The notes under the pieces were generated by a model that was given only the letters and a program-made list of their open reading frames with translations, ran no database searches and was not told where the DNA came from. Position numbers and translations under genes: made by a program. From Gammaproteobacteria bacterium (lineage in GTDB: Bacteria; Pseudomonadota; Gammaproteobacteria; GCA-002705445; GCA-002716945): a stretch of 55,351 nucleotides of DNA. This document shows, piece after piece, positions 11,112 to 22,312 of this stretch. Position 1 is the first letter of the stretch. Each line of letters starts with the position of its first letter. The stretch spans positions 223,885 to 279,235 of the forward strand of contig JADHNN010000001.1 of the NCBI GenBank assembly GCA_016779485.1, written 5' to 3'.

Positions 11112-12670
11112 ATAGACTTTTTTTATATAGCGGGCTTCTTTTTATACTAATTCTTATGTTTGATGCATATGACCGGGATTATAATCAAGCCGAATCAATA
11201 AACGCTGAACAAAATAAAAATACTTCATCTTCAAGCTCAAAACAGCCTCCGCAAGCAACAATAACAACAAAAGCGTTACCTGTAGATGTTGCGTCGGCAC
11301 CCAAAAAAATAGCAACGATAGAAAACTCTAAGTTATTAGTAAAATATGACGGTAACAGTGGAGAGCTTTTATATGCAGAACTTAAAGATTATTCTGTAGG
11401 CCTAGGATCTAAAGATAATATTATTATTTTAGATTTTGATAATAAAAAATACTCTGCCTCATCCGATGTACAAGTAATGAATTCAAGCATAATGCCTACG
11501 TTCGAAATAGCTAATACCACGAAGAATGAAGTTACTCTAGTAGCTAGTAACATTAACGATATAGTTCTAAGGAAGACAATCAAACTTTTAGATAACACAC
11601 ATCAATTAAGCATCGCCAACATGATTACAAACAACAGCAATAAAGATATCCGTGTGCGCAACTATGAAACTATATCCAGAGACAATAACAGTCAAGCAAG
11701 TATTATGCTGCCGACTTTTACGGGCGGCGCATATTATGATGAAACAAATAAATTCTCTAAACTGTCTTTTGAGGATATTGCTGAAAATACAGAGACCGTA
11801 CAAGCTAAAAATAGTTGGATTAGTATGATAGAGCACTATTTTTTCTCAGCATGGTTACCTACAACAGACTTAGAGAAGACAATATATACTGACTATCAAA
11901 ATAGTATTTATACCATAGGAAGCTCAACAAATTATATTACTTTAAATCCTGGCAATAGCATTAGCTACGACTCTCTCATGTTTGTTGGGCCAAAACTCCA
12001 ATCTGAAATTTCTAACCTTACAGAAGGTTTGGATCTTACTGTTGATTATGGAGTGTTGACATTCTTATCTGCGCCATTATTCTGGATACTCGAGTCTATT
12101 AATAAGATATTTGGAAACTGGGGCTTTTCTATCATAGCTCTTACTCTATTAATAAAAGCAGTCTTTTTTAAATTATCTGAAACCAGCTATCGATCTATGG
12201 CAGAAATGAAAAAACTAACACCGAGGATGCAAGCCTTAAAAGAGAGATATTCAGAAGACAAGAAAAAATTCAGCGAAGCGTTGATGCGTATGTATAAGGA
12301 GGAAAAAGTAAATCCCCTGGGAGGCTGCCTACCAATATTAATTCAAATACCAGTATTTATTGCTTTATATTGGGTGCTTGTTGAGAGTATTGAAATTAGA
12401 CACGCACCATTTATTGGATGGATACAAGACTTGTCGTCAGCTGACCCGCTTTTTATTCTCCCAATTGCTATGGGAGCTTCTATGTATGTTCAGCAAAAAC
12501 TTAATCCAGCGCCGACCGACCCAATGCAACAAAAAATATTTTTATTCTTGCCGTTCATATTCACAGCTTTATTTGCGACATTTCCATCCGGACTTGTCTT
12601 ATATTGGTTAACAAATAATATTTTGTCTATTGCGCAGCAATACGTAATTAATAAAAGAATCGTCGGCTAG
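11108..12670 (+). CDS. yidC: membrane protein insertase YidC
   Basis: A 520-residue insertase that places inner-membrane proteins alone or with SecYEG; in other bacteria it is known to insert subunits a and c of Fo ATP synthase. It has an N-terminal membrane anchor (residues ~3-20), a periplasmic domain of ~300 residues and a C-terminal five-helix core. The core has NWGFSIIALTLLIKAVFF, then the cytoplasmic hairpin YRSMAEMKKLTPRMQALKE, and NPLGGCLPILIQIPVFIALY. It starts with GTG overlapping yidD by 4 bases. The arrangement matches the Gram-negative form with the large periplasmic insert. Confidence 0.97.
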   Translation: MNRLFLYSGLLFILILMFDAYDRDYNQAESINAEQNKNTSSSSSKQPPQATITTKALPVDVASAPKKIATIENSKLLVKYDGNSGELLYAELKDYSVGLGSKDNIIILDFDNKKYSASSDVQVMNSSIMPTFEIANTTKNEVTLVASNINDIVLRKTIKLLDNTHQLSIANMITNNSNKDIRVRNYETISRDNNSQASIMLPTFTGGAYYDETNKFSKLSFEDIAENTETVQAKNSWISMIEHYFFSAWLPTTDLEKTIYTDYQNSIYTIGSSTNYITLNPGNSISYDSLMFVGPKLQSEISNLTEGLDLTVDYGVLTFLSAPLFWILESINKIFGNWGFSIIALTLLIKAVFFKLSETSYRSMAEMKKLTPRMQALKERYSEDKKKFSEALMRMYKEEKVNPLGGCLPILIQIPVFIALYWVLVESIEIRHAPFIGWIQDLSSADPLFILPIAMGASMYVQQKLNPAPTDPMQQKIFLFLPFIFTALFATFPSGLVLYWLTNNILSIAQQYVINKRIVG

Positions 12671-12673
12671 TAT

Positions 12674-14011
12674 ATGATTAATGAAGCAATATGTGCTATT
12701 GCAACGCCCCCCGGCACATCAGCTTTAGGTATAATAAGAGTTAGCGGCTCTAACATTAAAAAATTATTGAGCCCCATTTTTTCTAAAAGGTTGAAAGATA
12801 GAGCAGCGATATTAACAGATATATATGACGGCAGCGAGCTTATAGACAATGTCATATCAATATATTATGCATCACCAAGGTCATATACAGGTGAAGATAT
12901 TATAGAAATTATTTGTCATGGCAATCAAATAATATTGAATACAATCATACAGCTTTTAAATAAGTGTGGGGTTCGAACCGCAGAACCAGGAGAATTCACA
13001 AAAAGAGCTTTTTTTAATAACAAATTAAGTCTAGTTCAGGCTGAAGCTGTTGCAGATTTGATCAGTGCGAGCAACAAAAAAGCTCTAACAGCTGCTAACA
13101 ACTCATTAAGCGGAAAATTTCTGAATGAAATTAATTCAATATGTGAAGATATATTAAGAATACGATCTGAGGTGGAGTCTATTATAAATTTTCCAGAGGA
13201 CGATGACGCGCCTATTTTAAACCAAAAAAAATTACTGAAAAATATCGTTAATATTCTGTCTAATCTAGAATCTTTGATTAATAATTCTGAACAAGGTATG
13301 GCATTGAATGTTAGACCGTCATATGCCGTTATAGGTAAACCAAATTCTGGAAAATCTTCTTTTATAAACAATCTTCTTCGAACGGATGCATCTATCGTGA
13401 CAAGCAAGAAAGGCACGACGCGTGACTCGATAACTTATGAACTTACAGTTGATGATATGGTGATTAACATAATAGATACGGCAGGTATTCATGCAACTGA
13501 TGATGAAATAGAAAGAGAAGGGATTTCAAGATCTCTAAAATCAGCAAGTTCTTCAGATAATATTATTTATCTTATTGATGATACGGTTGGTCTAACACTA
13601 GAAGACCAAGCGTTCATCAAGGATAATAACTTCTCAAATTATATCCTAGTCTTTAATAAAATAGATTTAACAAAAAATTCTCCCGAGATTGTTACCGGCG
13701 CTCCTAGAAGTGTTTATGTGTCTGCTAAAACTGGGGACGGAATGAATTTAATAAAGGAAGTTATCAAGGACTCATATCAGTGTGCTGATACATCAGAAAA
13801 TATTTTTCTTGCTAGAAATAGACATTTACAGCATCTTCGAGACGGTCAAGCTTATTTATTTAACTCTAAACACCTAATCAACGAAGACGCGTTTGATCTG
13901 CTTGCTGAGGATCTTAGGCTGGCCCATCTAGCAATATCTGCAATTATAGGGCAAAATCCAACAGAGGATTTATTGAATGAAATCTTTACTAGTTTTTGTA
14001 TAGGTAAATAA
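12674..14011 (+). CDS. mnmE: tRNA modification GTPase MnmE
   Basis: A 445-residue GTPase that works with MnmG to add a carboxymethylaminomethyl group to U34 of some tRNAs. The N-terminal folate-binding domain begins [20 protein letters not shown]. The G domain has [12 protein letters not shown] (P-loop), [16 protein letters not shown] and NKID. The protein ends with FTSFCIGK, containing the essential C-terminal Cys of CIGK. Its last base is the first of the mnmG start, so the two partners are translationally coupled. Confidence 0.97.
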   Translation: MINEAICAIATPPGTSALGIIRVSGSNIKKLLSPIFSKRLKDRAAILTDIYDGSELIDNVISIYYASPRSYTGEDIIEIICHGNQIILNTIIQLLNKCGVRTAEPGEFTKRAFFNNKLSLVQAEAVADLISASNKKALTAANNSLSGKFLNEINSICEDILRIRSEVESIINFPEDDDAPILNQKKLLKNIVNILSNLESLINNSEQGMALNVRPSYAVIGKPNSGKSSFINNLLRTDASIVTSKKGTTRDSITYELTVDDMVINIIDTAGIHATDDEIEREGISRSLKSASSSDNIIYLIDDTVGLTLEDQAFIKDNNFSNYILVFNKIDLTKNSPEIVTGAPRSVYVSAKTGDGMNLIKEVIKDSYQCADTSENIFLARNRHLQHLRDGQAYLFNSKHLINEDAFDLLAEDLRLAHLAISAIIGQNPTEDLLNEIFTSFCIGK

Positions 14012-15888
14012 TGCAATCTTTTGAAGTTATTGTAGTTGGCGGTGGGCATGCAGGATGCGAGGCAGCTCATGCATCAGCTCGTCTTGGCGCTAGAACACTT
14101 CTGATTACAATGAAGCTTGACGGAATAGGTCAAATGAGTTGTAACCCCGCTGTTGGAGGTATTGGCAAATCCCATTTAGCAAGGGAAGTTGATGCGCTTG
14201 ACGGTTTAATTTGTAAAGCCGCTGACAAAGCATCCCTACAGTCAAGGGTTTTGAATTTAAGTAAAGGTCCAGCAGTTAGAGCAACCAGAGTTCAAACATG
14301 TAGAGATGCTTATAAAAAAGCTATTCAACAAGAAATTATGAACCATGATGATCTTACAGTCTTACAGTCAACTGTAAAGAGTATAAAGTTTGAAGTGGAT
14401 GAAGTTACGGGTGTTATGCTCGACACGGGTGAAACAATAGAAGCTCCCACTGTAATTTTAACCGTAGGCACTTTTCTTGATGGCGTGGTACACATGGGAG
14501 AGAAAACATTTTCTGCAGGAAGAAATGGCGATCAAGCTTCCATTGAATTGGAAAATTTTTTTAGAGAAAAAGGCTTTAACATCCAAAGGCTTAAAACCGG
14601 AACCCCACCTCGTATAAAGACACAATCCATAGACTTTAAAAATCTGCAAAAGCAAGATAGCGATAATCCAATACCTATGCTTTCATATTTATATGACCAC
14701 TACAAAGAACCCATTAAGAGCATCAATAAACTACCATGCTATATAACGTACACAAATACCAGTACACACGATATAATTACAAAAGCTAAAAAACTCTCGC
14801 CGTTATTTAATGGAAAAATAAACTCGGTAGGGCCAAGATATTGCCCGTCCATCGAAGATAAGGTTTATAGATTTGCAGATAAAGAAAGCCATCAAATTTT
14901 TCTAGAACCTGAAACTTCTGATAATTTAGAAATATATCCTAATGGTTTATCTACTAGCTTACCTCTAGAGATACAAAAAGAATTTTTGAAAACTATTCCT
15001 GGCCTAGAAAACTGTGAGATTACTCAGCCAGGATATGCTATTGAGTATAGTTATTTTGATCCAAGGAATCTAAAGTCAAATCTTGAGACGAAAAATATTA
15101 AAGGTCTTTTTATGGCCGGCCAAATCAACGGTACAACTGGGTACGAAGAAGCAGCTGCCCAAGGAATAATCGCAGGAATCAATGCCGCGCTTAAAGTTCA
15201 AAATAAACCATCATGGTCACCTAAAAGACATGAATCATACATAGGTGTTCTTATAGATGACCTTATAACCCAGGGCGTGACAGAACCATACAGAATGTTC
15301 ACTAGTAGAGCAGAATATCGACTGAGACTAAGAGATGATAATGCAGATATACGATTGACGGAACAGGGCTATAGCATTGGAGCGGTTAGCGATTCTCGAT
15401 ACCATCTTTATTGTAAAAAAATGCAGCGCATAGCAGCAGAGAAAGAAAGACTAGAAAGTATTAAAGTACAGCTTGAAACAGATTCTCATAAATTATTAGA
15501 ACAAAACTTTAATCTAACACTCAAAGAAAACAAATCACTTGCATCGCTCCTGAAGATATCTAATATTACCTATCCTGACCTTATGAGGTTGCCGACATTT
15601 GGAGTAACTGCAAATTCTGATATAGGGCATCTTGTTGCATCAGACATTAGATACGAGGGATATCTTGCTAGACAAGATAAAGAAATAGAGTCATTAATAG
15701 CAAGCTACAAAACAGTCATACCAAAAAATATTGACTATCAAACTATTAAAGGGTTATCTAATGAAGCAATTGAAAGGCTCGAAAATGCACGACCAGAAAA
15801 TATAGGACAAGCGGCCAATATCCCAGGTATAACTTCAACCATGGTCACATTAATAAAGATCTACCTAAAAAAAAATAAATACACCTAA
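14011..15888 (+). CDS. mnmG: tRNA uridine-5-carboxymethylaminomethyl enzyme MnmG (GidA)
   Basis: A 625-residue FAD protein that partners MnmE in U34 modification. The N-terminal dinucleotide fold is [42 protein letters not shown] is the first family signature, and [21 protein letters not shown], binding FAD, is the second. The C-terminal helical region includes [19 protein letters not shown]. Length and order (mnmE-mnmG-rsmG) are typical of Gammaproteobacteria. Confidence 0.97.
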   Translation: MQSFEVIVVGGGHAGCEAAHASARLGARTLLITMKLDGIGQMSCNPAVGGIGKSHLAREVDALDGLICKAADKASLQSRVLNLSKGPAVRATRVQTCRDAYKKAIQQEIMNHDDLTVLQSTVKSIKFEVDEVTGVMLDTGETIEAPTVILTVGTFLDGVVHMGEKTFSAGRNGDQASIELENFFREKGFNIQRLKTGTPPRIKTQSIDFKNLQKQDSDNPIPMLSYLYDHYKEPIKSINKLPCYITYTNTSTHDIITKAKKLSPLFNGKINSVGPRYCPSIEDKVYRFADKESHQIFLEPETSDNLEIYPNGLSTSLPLEIQKEFLKTIPGLENCEITQPGYAIEYSYFDPRNLKSNLETKNIKGLFMAGQINGTTGYEEAAAQGIIAGINAALKVQNKPSWSPKRHESYIGVLIDDLITQGVTEPYRMFTSRAEYRLRLRDDNADIRLTEQGYSIGAVSDSRYHLYCKKMQRIAAEKERLESIKVQLETDSHKLLEQNFNLTLKENKSLASLLKISNITYPDLMRLPTFGVTANSDIGHLVASDIRYEGYLARQDKEIESLIASYKTVIPKNIDYQTIKGLSNEAIERLENARPENIGQAANIPGITSTMVTLIKIYLKKNKYT

Positions 15889-15889
15889 A

Positions 15890-16549
15890 ATGTCTTCTAA
15901 TATTGAAGAATTAGTCGGGAATATTTTTACTAAAGAAGATATCAGTATACAGAGAACAATCTCAAAATACATGAAGCTGCTTTTCAAATGGCATGAGACA
16001 AATAATATAGTGTCATCATCAAATATTGACTACGTCATTAAACGAGAAATATATGATTCATATCAATTAAATAACGCGTTATCGGGCAACTCTTTTTCAG
16101 ATATTGGCACAGGCGGCGGAATTCCAGGAATAATTATGGCTATTTTAAAACCAAATATGAGAGTAGACCTTATAGATAGAAAAACAACTTTTATAAATTT
16201 TCTCTCGCTTGTAAAAGCTGAGCTTAGGCTCGAAAATGTAACAGTTATAAAAAAAGATGTGCTGGGTCCAAATATATTTTTTGATACAGACACCGTTGTT
16301 ATAAAGAACTTTAGTAATAAAAAAATATCTAAAATGAAGTTTGAAGAGAAATTTTCATTTATGATGAATATTATAAAAAATAATGGAACAGCGTCAAAAG
16401 CATATATGTTGACAGGCAGTCCAGTGTTAGAGTTAAGTGAAGAGTGTGTAAGTAAATTTTCGCTCAGTACGACTAAAATTTCTTCACCTTTTTTTAGCAC
16501 AAGTCGTTATATTGCAGAGGTTAGATTTGAAGATACTATCGATAGTTAA
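15890..16549 (+). CDS. rsmG: 16S rRNA (guanine-527-N7) methyltransferase
   Basis: A 219-residue S-adenosylmethionine-dependent methyltransferase that modifies G527 of 16S rRNA. The SAM-binding loop is FSDIGTGGGIPGIIMAI near residues 66-82, followed by the acidic strand VDLIDRKTTFINFL. KWHETNNIVSS in the N-terminal helical part fits the family (KWNxxxNLTS type). It starts one base after mnmG, and its 3' end overlaps parA by 23 bases. Confidence 0.93.
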   Translation: MSSNIEELVGNIFTKEDISIQRTISKYMKLLFKWHETNNIVSSSNIDYVIKREIYDSYQLNNALSGNSFSDIGTGGGIPGIIMAILKPNMRVDLIDRKTTFINFLSLVKAELRLENVTVIKKDVLGPNIFFDTDTVVIKNFSNKKISKMKFEEKFSFMMNIIKNNGTASKAYMLTGSPVLELSEECVSKFSLSTTKISSPFFSTSRYIAEVRFEDTIDS

Positions 16550-17285
16550 TCAAAAAGGAGGTGTTGGCAAAACAACTACGAGCATCAACCTGTCAGCTTG
16601 TCTACACAAAATGAAGAGGAGAGTGTTGTTAATCGATCTTGATCCACAATCTAATGCTTCAAGAGGGTCTGGTATAGATTCAGAATCATTAGAATATTCA
16701 GTTAATGACGTGCTACTAGGAAGAGCACTTGCATCACAGACTATTGTGACAACAATTAATGATGGATATGATTTACTTCCCGCTACGCCTGCATTAACAG
16801 AAAGTGAGGTCAGTTTAGTTACAAAAGATAACCGTGAGTATGTGTTAAAAAATATTCTAAATGATATATCTGCTTCTTATGACTATATTCTAATGGACTG
16901 CCCTCCGTCATTAAACATACTTACTGTGAATTCTCTAGTTTCTGCGACAGGCGTTCTAATACCCGTTCAGTGTGAATTTTATGCACTACAAGGCTTAAGT
17001 GAATTAATAAACACAATAAATCAAATACAAGAATCATCAAATGCAAACCTTAAGATAGAAGGAATTCTAAGAACCATGTTTGATACAAGAAATAATTTAT
17101 CTAATGATGTTAGCGATCAGCTATCTGAATACTTTCCAAATGAACTTTATAAAACAAAGATTCCAAGAAATATAAGAATGGCAGAAGCTCCAAGCCATGG
17201 AAAATCAATATTGGAATATGATGGATTATCTAAAGGCTCTCTGTCTTACTATTCACTAGCTGGCGAAATCATAAAAGACGAATAG
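16527..17285 (+). CDS. parA: chromosome partitioning ATPase ParA (Soj)
   Basis: A 252-residue deviant Walker A ATPase that drives segregation of ParB-parS complexes. The N-terminus reads MKILSIVNQKGGVGKTTTSI, followed by LIDLDPQSNASRGSG and, further on, DYILMDCPPSLNILTVN. I prefer the TTG at 16527, which has AGAGG six bases upstream and gives the family's normal start; a TTG at 16512 would add five residues. It lies in the standard rsmG-parA-parB order. This is the full-length ParA, distinct from the 209-residue orphan at 2845. Confidence 0.95.
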   Translation: MKILSIVNQKGGVGKTTTSINLSACLHKMKRRVLLIDLDPQSNASRGSGIDSESLEYSVNDVLLGRALASQTIVTTINDGYDLLPATPALTESEVSLVTKDNREYVLKNILNDISASYDYILMDCPPSLNILTVNSLVSATGVLIPVQCEFYALQGLSELINTINQIQESSNANLKIEGILRTMFDTRNNLSNDVSDQLSEYFPNELYKTKIPRNIRMAEAPSHGKSILEYDGLSKGSLSYYSLAGEIIKDE

Positions 17286-17327
17286 ACAGATATGTACAAA
17301 CAAAACCAGTAAGGTTATATTTGGACC

Positions 17328-18173
17328 ATGACCAAACGTAAGGCACTAGGCTCAGGACTTGATTCTCTTCTAAGCAGCACAAGACAAGTACAACAGCCTT
17401 CTGGTCAAGTCGAGAACAATTTACCAACAAAAATTGATGTTCATAAAATTGTTAGAAACAAACATCAGCCTAGGAAACTTTTCAAGCAAGATGAGATAGC
17501 TCAACTAGCCGAATCAATAAGAGAGAACGGACAAATTGCACCTATAGTTGTTAGAAAAGTTAATGATAATTTTGAATTAATCGTGGGCGAAAGAAGATGG
17601 AGAGCGACTCAGCTTTTAAAGAAGACAAAGATTGATGCTGTCATTATAGACGCTGACGAGAAAACATCCGCAGTATTGTCAATTGTAGAGAACGTGCAAA
17701 GAGAAGATCTAAATGCTATGGAAGAGGCTGAATCACTCGACCGGCTCATCAAAGAATTCAATATGAGTCACGATGATGTGTCCAAATACATTAGTAAATC
17801 AAGAGCACATGTAACAAACATAATTAGGCTAAACGAGTTATGTGATTATGTAAAAAACCAGCTTCGTCAGGGGAATATTACAATGGGCCATGCAAGAGCG
17901 GTAATTACATGTGGACATGATAAACAAGCAAAAATCATCCGAGAAGCTATACATAAAAGATTATCTGTACGGTCTGTAGAAAATCTGACCAAAACTCAGA
18001 AGAACCGCATTGAACCAACGAAGAAAGATCAAGACACCCTGGCTTTGGAGAGAACACTTTCAGATGTACTAGGTGCCAAGACAACAATTTCCCATAACAA
18101 AAGCGGCGGGCAAGTTAATATTCGATATTCTAGTATTGAAGAGTTACAAGGAATTATTGAAAAGATCAAGTAA
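17328..18173 (+). CDS. parB: chromosome partitioning protein ParB (Spo0J)
   Basis: A 281-residue CTPase and parS-binding protein that spreads along DNA to form the partition complex. It begins KRKALGSGLDSLLSS, the ParA-interacting start. The ParB/Srx domain has NKHQPRKLFKQDEI, GERRWRATQLL (box with the arginine patch) and ENVQREDLNAMEEAE. A helix-turn-helix follows (SHDDVSKYISKSRAHVTNIIRL), and the dimerisation domain is C-terminal. The two parS-like sites in recF are its likely targets. Confidence 0.96.
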   Translation: MTKRKALGSGLDSLLSSTRQVQQPSGQVENNLPTKIDVHKIVRNKHQPRKLFKQDEIAQLAESIRENGQIAPIVVRKVNDNFELIVGERRWRATQLLKKTKIDAVIIDADEKTSAVLSIVENVQREDLNAMEEAESLDRLIKEFNMSHDDVSKYISKSRAHVTNIIRLNELCDYVKNQLRQGNITMGHARAVITCGHDKQAKIIREAIHKRLSVRSVENLTKTQKNRIEPTKKDQDTLALERTLSDVLGAKTTISHNKSGGQVNIRYSSIEELQGIIEKIK

Positions 18174-18216
18174 TCTATCTAGAATCATCCATTTTTAGGT
18201 TTTTTTAGTATATAAA

Positions 18217-18245
18217 TTGAATACATAGCCAGACTAAACTATACT
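18217..18245 (+). promoter_or_regulatory. promoter of the atp operon
   Basis: TTGAAT (18217-18222) and TATACT (18240-18245) are separated by exactly 17 bases and lie 47 bases before the atpI GTG. This is the best promoter in the parB-atpI gap (18174-18292). A T-rich stretch at 18193-18206 has no clear stem before it, so I do not call a terminator for parB. Confidence 0.6.
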
Positions 18246-18292
18246 AACCGTGACTAAAAATTGGTCTAAATTGCTCATGGTGAACATCTAAA

Positions 18293-18643
18293 GTGAGAAG
18301 AGTAATTGCCTTTCAAGGTATTATAGCTGTTGTTATAGCGCTGGTATTTATGAATATGGGCTACCAAAAAATAGAATCATCTTTGTTTGGCGGCGTCATA
18401 TCGATAGTAAATACTTTGCTTCTTGCAAGAAGTGTAAATCAGGCAGGGAATGTTGCAGTTGGGCAAAATATTAGCGGAGGCACATTGGTACTGTTTAAGA
18501 GCCTTTTAATTAGAATAGCTCTTGTATTGATTGGCTTCTATGTAGGAATTGTAACGCTTAGCTTGGATGCCCTACAGATGCTTGTTGCATTTGCTGTTAC
18601 ACAGATTGGATATGTATTTAATAAAAATAAAACTATTTACTAG
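18293..18643 (+). CDS. atpI: ATP synthase protein I
   Basis: A 116-residue membrane protein with four predicted transmembrane helices (about residues 5-22, 30-46, 62-82 and 88-108). The MGYQKIESSLFGGVISIVNTLLLARSV stretch is typical of gammaproteobacterial AtpI. AtpI helps assemble the c-ring and is not essential. It is first in the atp operon, seven bases before atpB. The start is GTG; the ATG upstream at 18277 ends at once in a stop. Confidence 0.85.
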   Translation: MRRVIAFQGIIAVVIALVFMNMGYQKIESSLFGGVISIVNTLLLARSVNQAGNVAVGQNISGGTLVLFKSLLIRIALVLIGFYVGIVTLSLDALQMLVAFAVTQIGYVFNKNKTIY

Positions 18644-18647
18644 GTAA

Positions 18648-19430
<783 letters not shown>

Positions 19431-19451
19431 CTAAAAAAAAGAGGAAAAATA

Positions 19452-19745
19452 ATGGAAACACTAACACCAGATATGATTACGCAAATTTACTCATCTACAA
19501 GTTTGGGCGTCTCTATCATGCTAGCTGCAGCTGGACTAGGCTCTGCTCTGGGATGGGGCTTAATTTGCATGAAGTATATTGAAGGTATAGCGCGACAACC
19601 TGAAATGTTACCCGCACTAAGAACGCAGATGTTCATTACAGCAGGCTTAATGGAATCATTCCCATTCATCGTGTTGGCATTCGCAATGTTCTTTGTATTT
19701 GCTAACCCGTTTGTTGGTGCTGCAAAAGCTGCACTAGGCGCATAA
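19452..19745 (+). CDS. atpE: ATP synthase Fo subunit c
   Basis: A 97-residue two-helix hairpin that forms the rotor ring. The polar loop is EGIARQPEMLPALRTQMF. The ion-binding carboxylate is Glu68 in AGLMESFPFI, whereas E. coli has Asp. The Pro and Gln that sodium-type c subunits use in helix 1 are replaced here by Ser31 and Trp35, so protons are the likely coupling ion. The C-terminus is about 15 residues longer than in E. coli (NPFVGAAKAALGA). GAGGA precedes the ATG. Confidence 0.95.
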   Translation: METLTPDMITQIYSSTSLGVSIMLAAAGLGSALGWGLICMKYIEGIARQPEMLPALRTQMFITAGLMESFPFIVLAFAMFFVFANPFVGAAKAALGA

Positions 19746-19759
19746 GGAGAGAAACTTTA

Positions 19760-20227
19760 ATGAACGTAACAGCAACATTATTCGGACAGATGATCACATT
19801 TATTGTATTTGTCTGGTTTATTAAAGCTTACCTATGGGAGCCTCTTACAGATGCTATGGACAGTCGCACGAAGAAAATATCAGATGGGCTTGCTGCAGCT
19901 GAACAGGGTCAAAAGAAAATTGAACAGGCTACTATTGAGTTTTCTACTCGTATTGATGAAGCAAAAACAAAGGCGTCAGTTATTATTACTGATGCAGAAT
20001 CTAAATCCAAAACAATTGTGGAAGAAGCAAGGGTATCAGCACGAGAAGAGGCACAAAAGATTGCAAAGACATCAGCTCAACAACTAGAGCAAGAAGTCAA
20101 TGCGGCAAGAGAAAAACTAAAATCGGATATTGCGGCGTTATCACTTTTGTGTGCAGAAAAAATTATCACAAAAGAAGTTGATAAGAACATGCATGATCAA
20201 ATTATCAACGAGGTAATTAATAAGTGA
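19760..20227 (+). CDS. atpF: ATP synthase Fo subunit b
   Basis: A 155-residue peripheral stalk subunit: one N-terminal membrane helix (LFGQMITFIVFVWFIKAYLW) followed by a long charged coiled coil rich in Glu, Lys and Ala that reaches F1. Length and organisation match E. coli b (156). It overlaps atpH by 4 bases (GTGA junction), and GGAG precedes its ATG. Confidence 0.95.
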   Translation: MNVTATLFGQMITFIVFVWFIKAYLWEPLTDAMDSRTKKISDGLAAAEQGQKKIEQATIEFSTRIDEAKTKASVIITDAESKSKTIVEEARVSAREEAQKIAKTSAQQLEQEVNAAREKLKSDIAALSLLCAEKIITKEVDKNMHDQIINEVINK

Positions 20228-20763
20228 CTGATAGTGTTACATATTCTAGACCATATGCTGAAGCTGCATATAAAATTGCGGTTGAAACCAATGAGCTCGA
20301 TATGTGGACGGACAACCTTTCAATGATGTCTCATGTAATATGTAGTGGTGACGTAAAAGCAATTATTGCTAGTCCAAAAATTGATTCAGAAAAAACACTA
20401 GGTTTTTTAAATAGCTTCCTTCCTCGAGAAAATCTAATGTTTAGTAAATTTATTGCAATTATGATTGAAAATAAAAAAGTCTACTTTTTAGATGAGGTCT
20501 ACCATCTATTTAGAGAAATGATACTGGATGAGCAAAATACTACGATAGCAGAAGTTCAGACCGCTTACCCGCTATCGATTGAACAAAAGAACTCCTTAAT
20601 TAAAAACCTTGAAAAACAACACAATAAAAAGATTAAAATCGATGAGATAATTAATGACTCTCTTCTAGCTGGTATTAAAATCTCTATCAATAATGAAGTA
20701 ACAGATTATAGCGTAAGGTATAAATTGAATTCTATGAAAGAACAAATCACAAACAACAGGTAA
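20224..20763 (+). CDS. atpH: ATP synthase F1 subunit delta
   Basis: A 179-residue protein linking the b stalk to the top of F1. It begins [14 protein letters not shown], the usual ARPYAxAxFExA-type start, and ends with [25 protein letters not shown] (canonical GGxxIxxGDxVxDxSxxxxLxxL). The start is GTG, overlapping atpF. Position in the operon makes the call secure. Confidence 0.94.
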   Translation: MTDSVTYSRPYAEAAYKIAVETNELDMWTDNLSMMSHVICSGDVKAIIASPKIDSEKTLGFLNSFLPRENLMFSKFIAIMIENKKVYFLDEVYHLFREMILDEQNTTIAEVQTAYPLSIEQKNSLIKNLEKQHNKKIKIDEIINDSLLAGIKISINNEVTDYSVRYKLNSMKEQITNNR

Positions 20764-20768
20764 TTATA

Positions 20769-22310
20769 ATGACAATTAATCCAACAGAAATAAGCGATAT
20801 CATAAAAGATAAGATCAAGAATCTCGATATTAAAACTCAGTCCCATAATGAAGGTACAGTGGTATCTCTTACAGATGGTATAGCAAGAATCTATGGCATA
20901 ACAGATGCACTTCAAGGTGAAATGTTAGAGTTTCCAAATAATATTTATGGTCTTGCTCTTAACCTTGAGAGAGATTCTGTAGGAGCCGTGATTCTTGGAG
21001 ATTATAAATCTATTTCTGAAGGCGATACTGTAAAATGTACAGGTAATATTCTTGAAGTTCCTGTTGGAGAGGAATTACTTGGTAGAGTTGTGAATTCATT
21101 AGGAGAACCTATAGATAACAATGGGCCTATAACGTCTGAAAAAAAATCACCTATTGAAAAAATTGCACCTGGTGTTATTGAGAGAAAATCTGTGGATCAG
21201 CCAGTTCAAACGGGGCTTAAATCAATTGATGCTATGGTACCTATTGGTCGTGGACAACGTGAACTTATCATTGGAGATAGGCAAACTGGAAAAACTGCTG
21301 TAGCGATTGATGCAATTATCAATCAGAAAGATACAGGAGTTAAATGTATTTATGTTGCGATAGGCCAGAAAGCATCCTCAATCGCAGCGGTAGTTAGAAA
21401 GCTCGAAGAACATGATGCACTGAAACATACCATTATTGTAGCAGCATCAGCATCAGAATCAGCAGCTATGCAATACATAGCGCCATACTCAGGATGTGCC
21501 ATGGGAGAATATTTCAGAGACTTGGGACAAGATGCGCTGATTGTATATGATGATCTAACAAAGCAGGCATGGGCGTATAGACAAGTCTCATTACTGCTAA
21601 AAAGACCACCTGGACGTGAAGCTTATCCTGGCGATGTATTCTATTTACATTCAAGATTATTAGAAAGATCTGCGAGAATAAATGAAGCAGCGGTAGAGGA
21701 CATAACTAATGGAAAAGTCAAAGGTCAAACTGGTTCATTAACAGCGCTCCCTATCATAGAAACACAAGCTGGTGATGTGTCAGCATTTGTACCAACTAAT
21801 GTTATTTCTATCACTGATGGACAAATTTTTCTAGAAACTGATTTATTCAACGCCGGTATAAGACCCGCTATAAATGCTGGGCTTTCTGTATCACGTGTTG
21901 GTGGCGCTGCCCAAACTAAAATTATTAAAAAACTAGGTGGTGGTGTTAGATTAGCATTAGCACAATATAGAGAACTTGCAGCTTTCTCACAATTCGCATC
22001 TGACTTGGATGAAGCAACCAGGAAACAATTAGAACGAGGTAAGCGTGTAACAGAGCTTATGAAGCAAGCTCAGTATTCACCTTTATCTGTTGCAGGTATG
22101 GCAATTTCACTATTTGCAGCCAATGAAGGTTACTTAGATGAAGTACCCCTTGATAAAATTATAGCTTTTGAAAAATCATTACATGAATTTTCATCTGAAA
22201 AGTATTCAGAATTGGTAAGCGAAATAAACACAAATTGTGATTACAACGATGAAGTTGCAGCAAAACTTAAAACACTAATGGAAGACTTCAAAGACAAAGG
22301 AGTTTACTAG
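20769..22310 (+). CDS. atpA: ATP synthase F1 subunit alpha
   Basis: A 513-residue non-catalytic nucleotide-binding subunit (E. coli: 513). The Walker A is [15 protein letters not shown] near residues 169-183, and the alpha signature [17 protein letters not shown]-type reads [18 protein letters not shown]. The arginine finger lies in that segment. It follows atpH by five bases and precedes atpG by two. Confidence 0.98.
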   Translation: MTINPTEISDIIKDKIKNLDIKTQSHNEGTVVSLTDGIARIYGITDALQGEMLEFPNNIYGLALNLERDSVGAVILGDYKSISEGDTVKCTGNILEVPVGEELLGRVVNSLGEPIDNNGPITSEKKSPIEKIAPGVIERKSVDQPVQTGLKSIDAMVPIGRGQRELIIGDRQTGKTAVAIDAIINQKDTGVKCIYVAIGQKASSIAAVVRKLEEHDALKHTIIVAASASESAAMQYIAPYSGCAMGEYFRDLGQDALIVYDDLTKQAWAYRQVSLLLKRPPGREAYPGDVFYLHSRLLERSARINEAAVEDITNGKVKGQTGSLTALPIIETQAGDVSAFVPTNVISITDGQIFLETDLFNAGIRPAINAGLSVSRVGGAAQTKIIKKLGGGVRLALAQYRELAAFSQFASDLDEATRKQLERGKRVTELMKQAQYSPLSVAGMAISLFAANEGYLDEVPLDKIIAFEKSLHEFSSEKYSELVSEINTNCDYNDEVAAKLKTLMEDFKDKGVY

Positions 22311-22312
22311 AA

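Noticed and set aside
13036-13416. 126-codon open frame antisense to mnmE
   Set aside because: It lies wholly within a strongly conserved gene and its translation looks like the reverse of coding sequence.
16063-16500. 145-codon open frame antisense to rsmG
   Set aside because: It is contained in rsmG, has low-complexity hydrophobic sequence and no start context of its own.
18174-18216. Intrinsic terminator after parB at a T-rich stretch
   Set aside because: No stem of useful length precedes the T-run.
19452-19745. Sodium-driven ATP synthase, suggested by Glu-Ser in subunit c
   Set aside because: The helix-1 Gln and Pro ligands are absent (Trp35 and Ser31), so sodium binding is unlikely.
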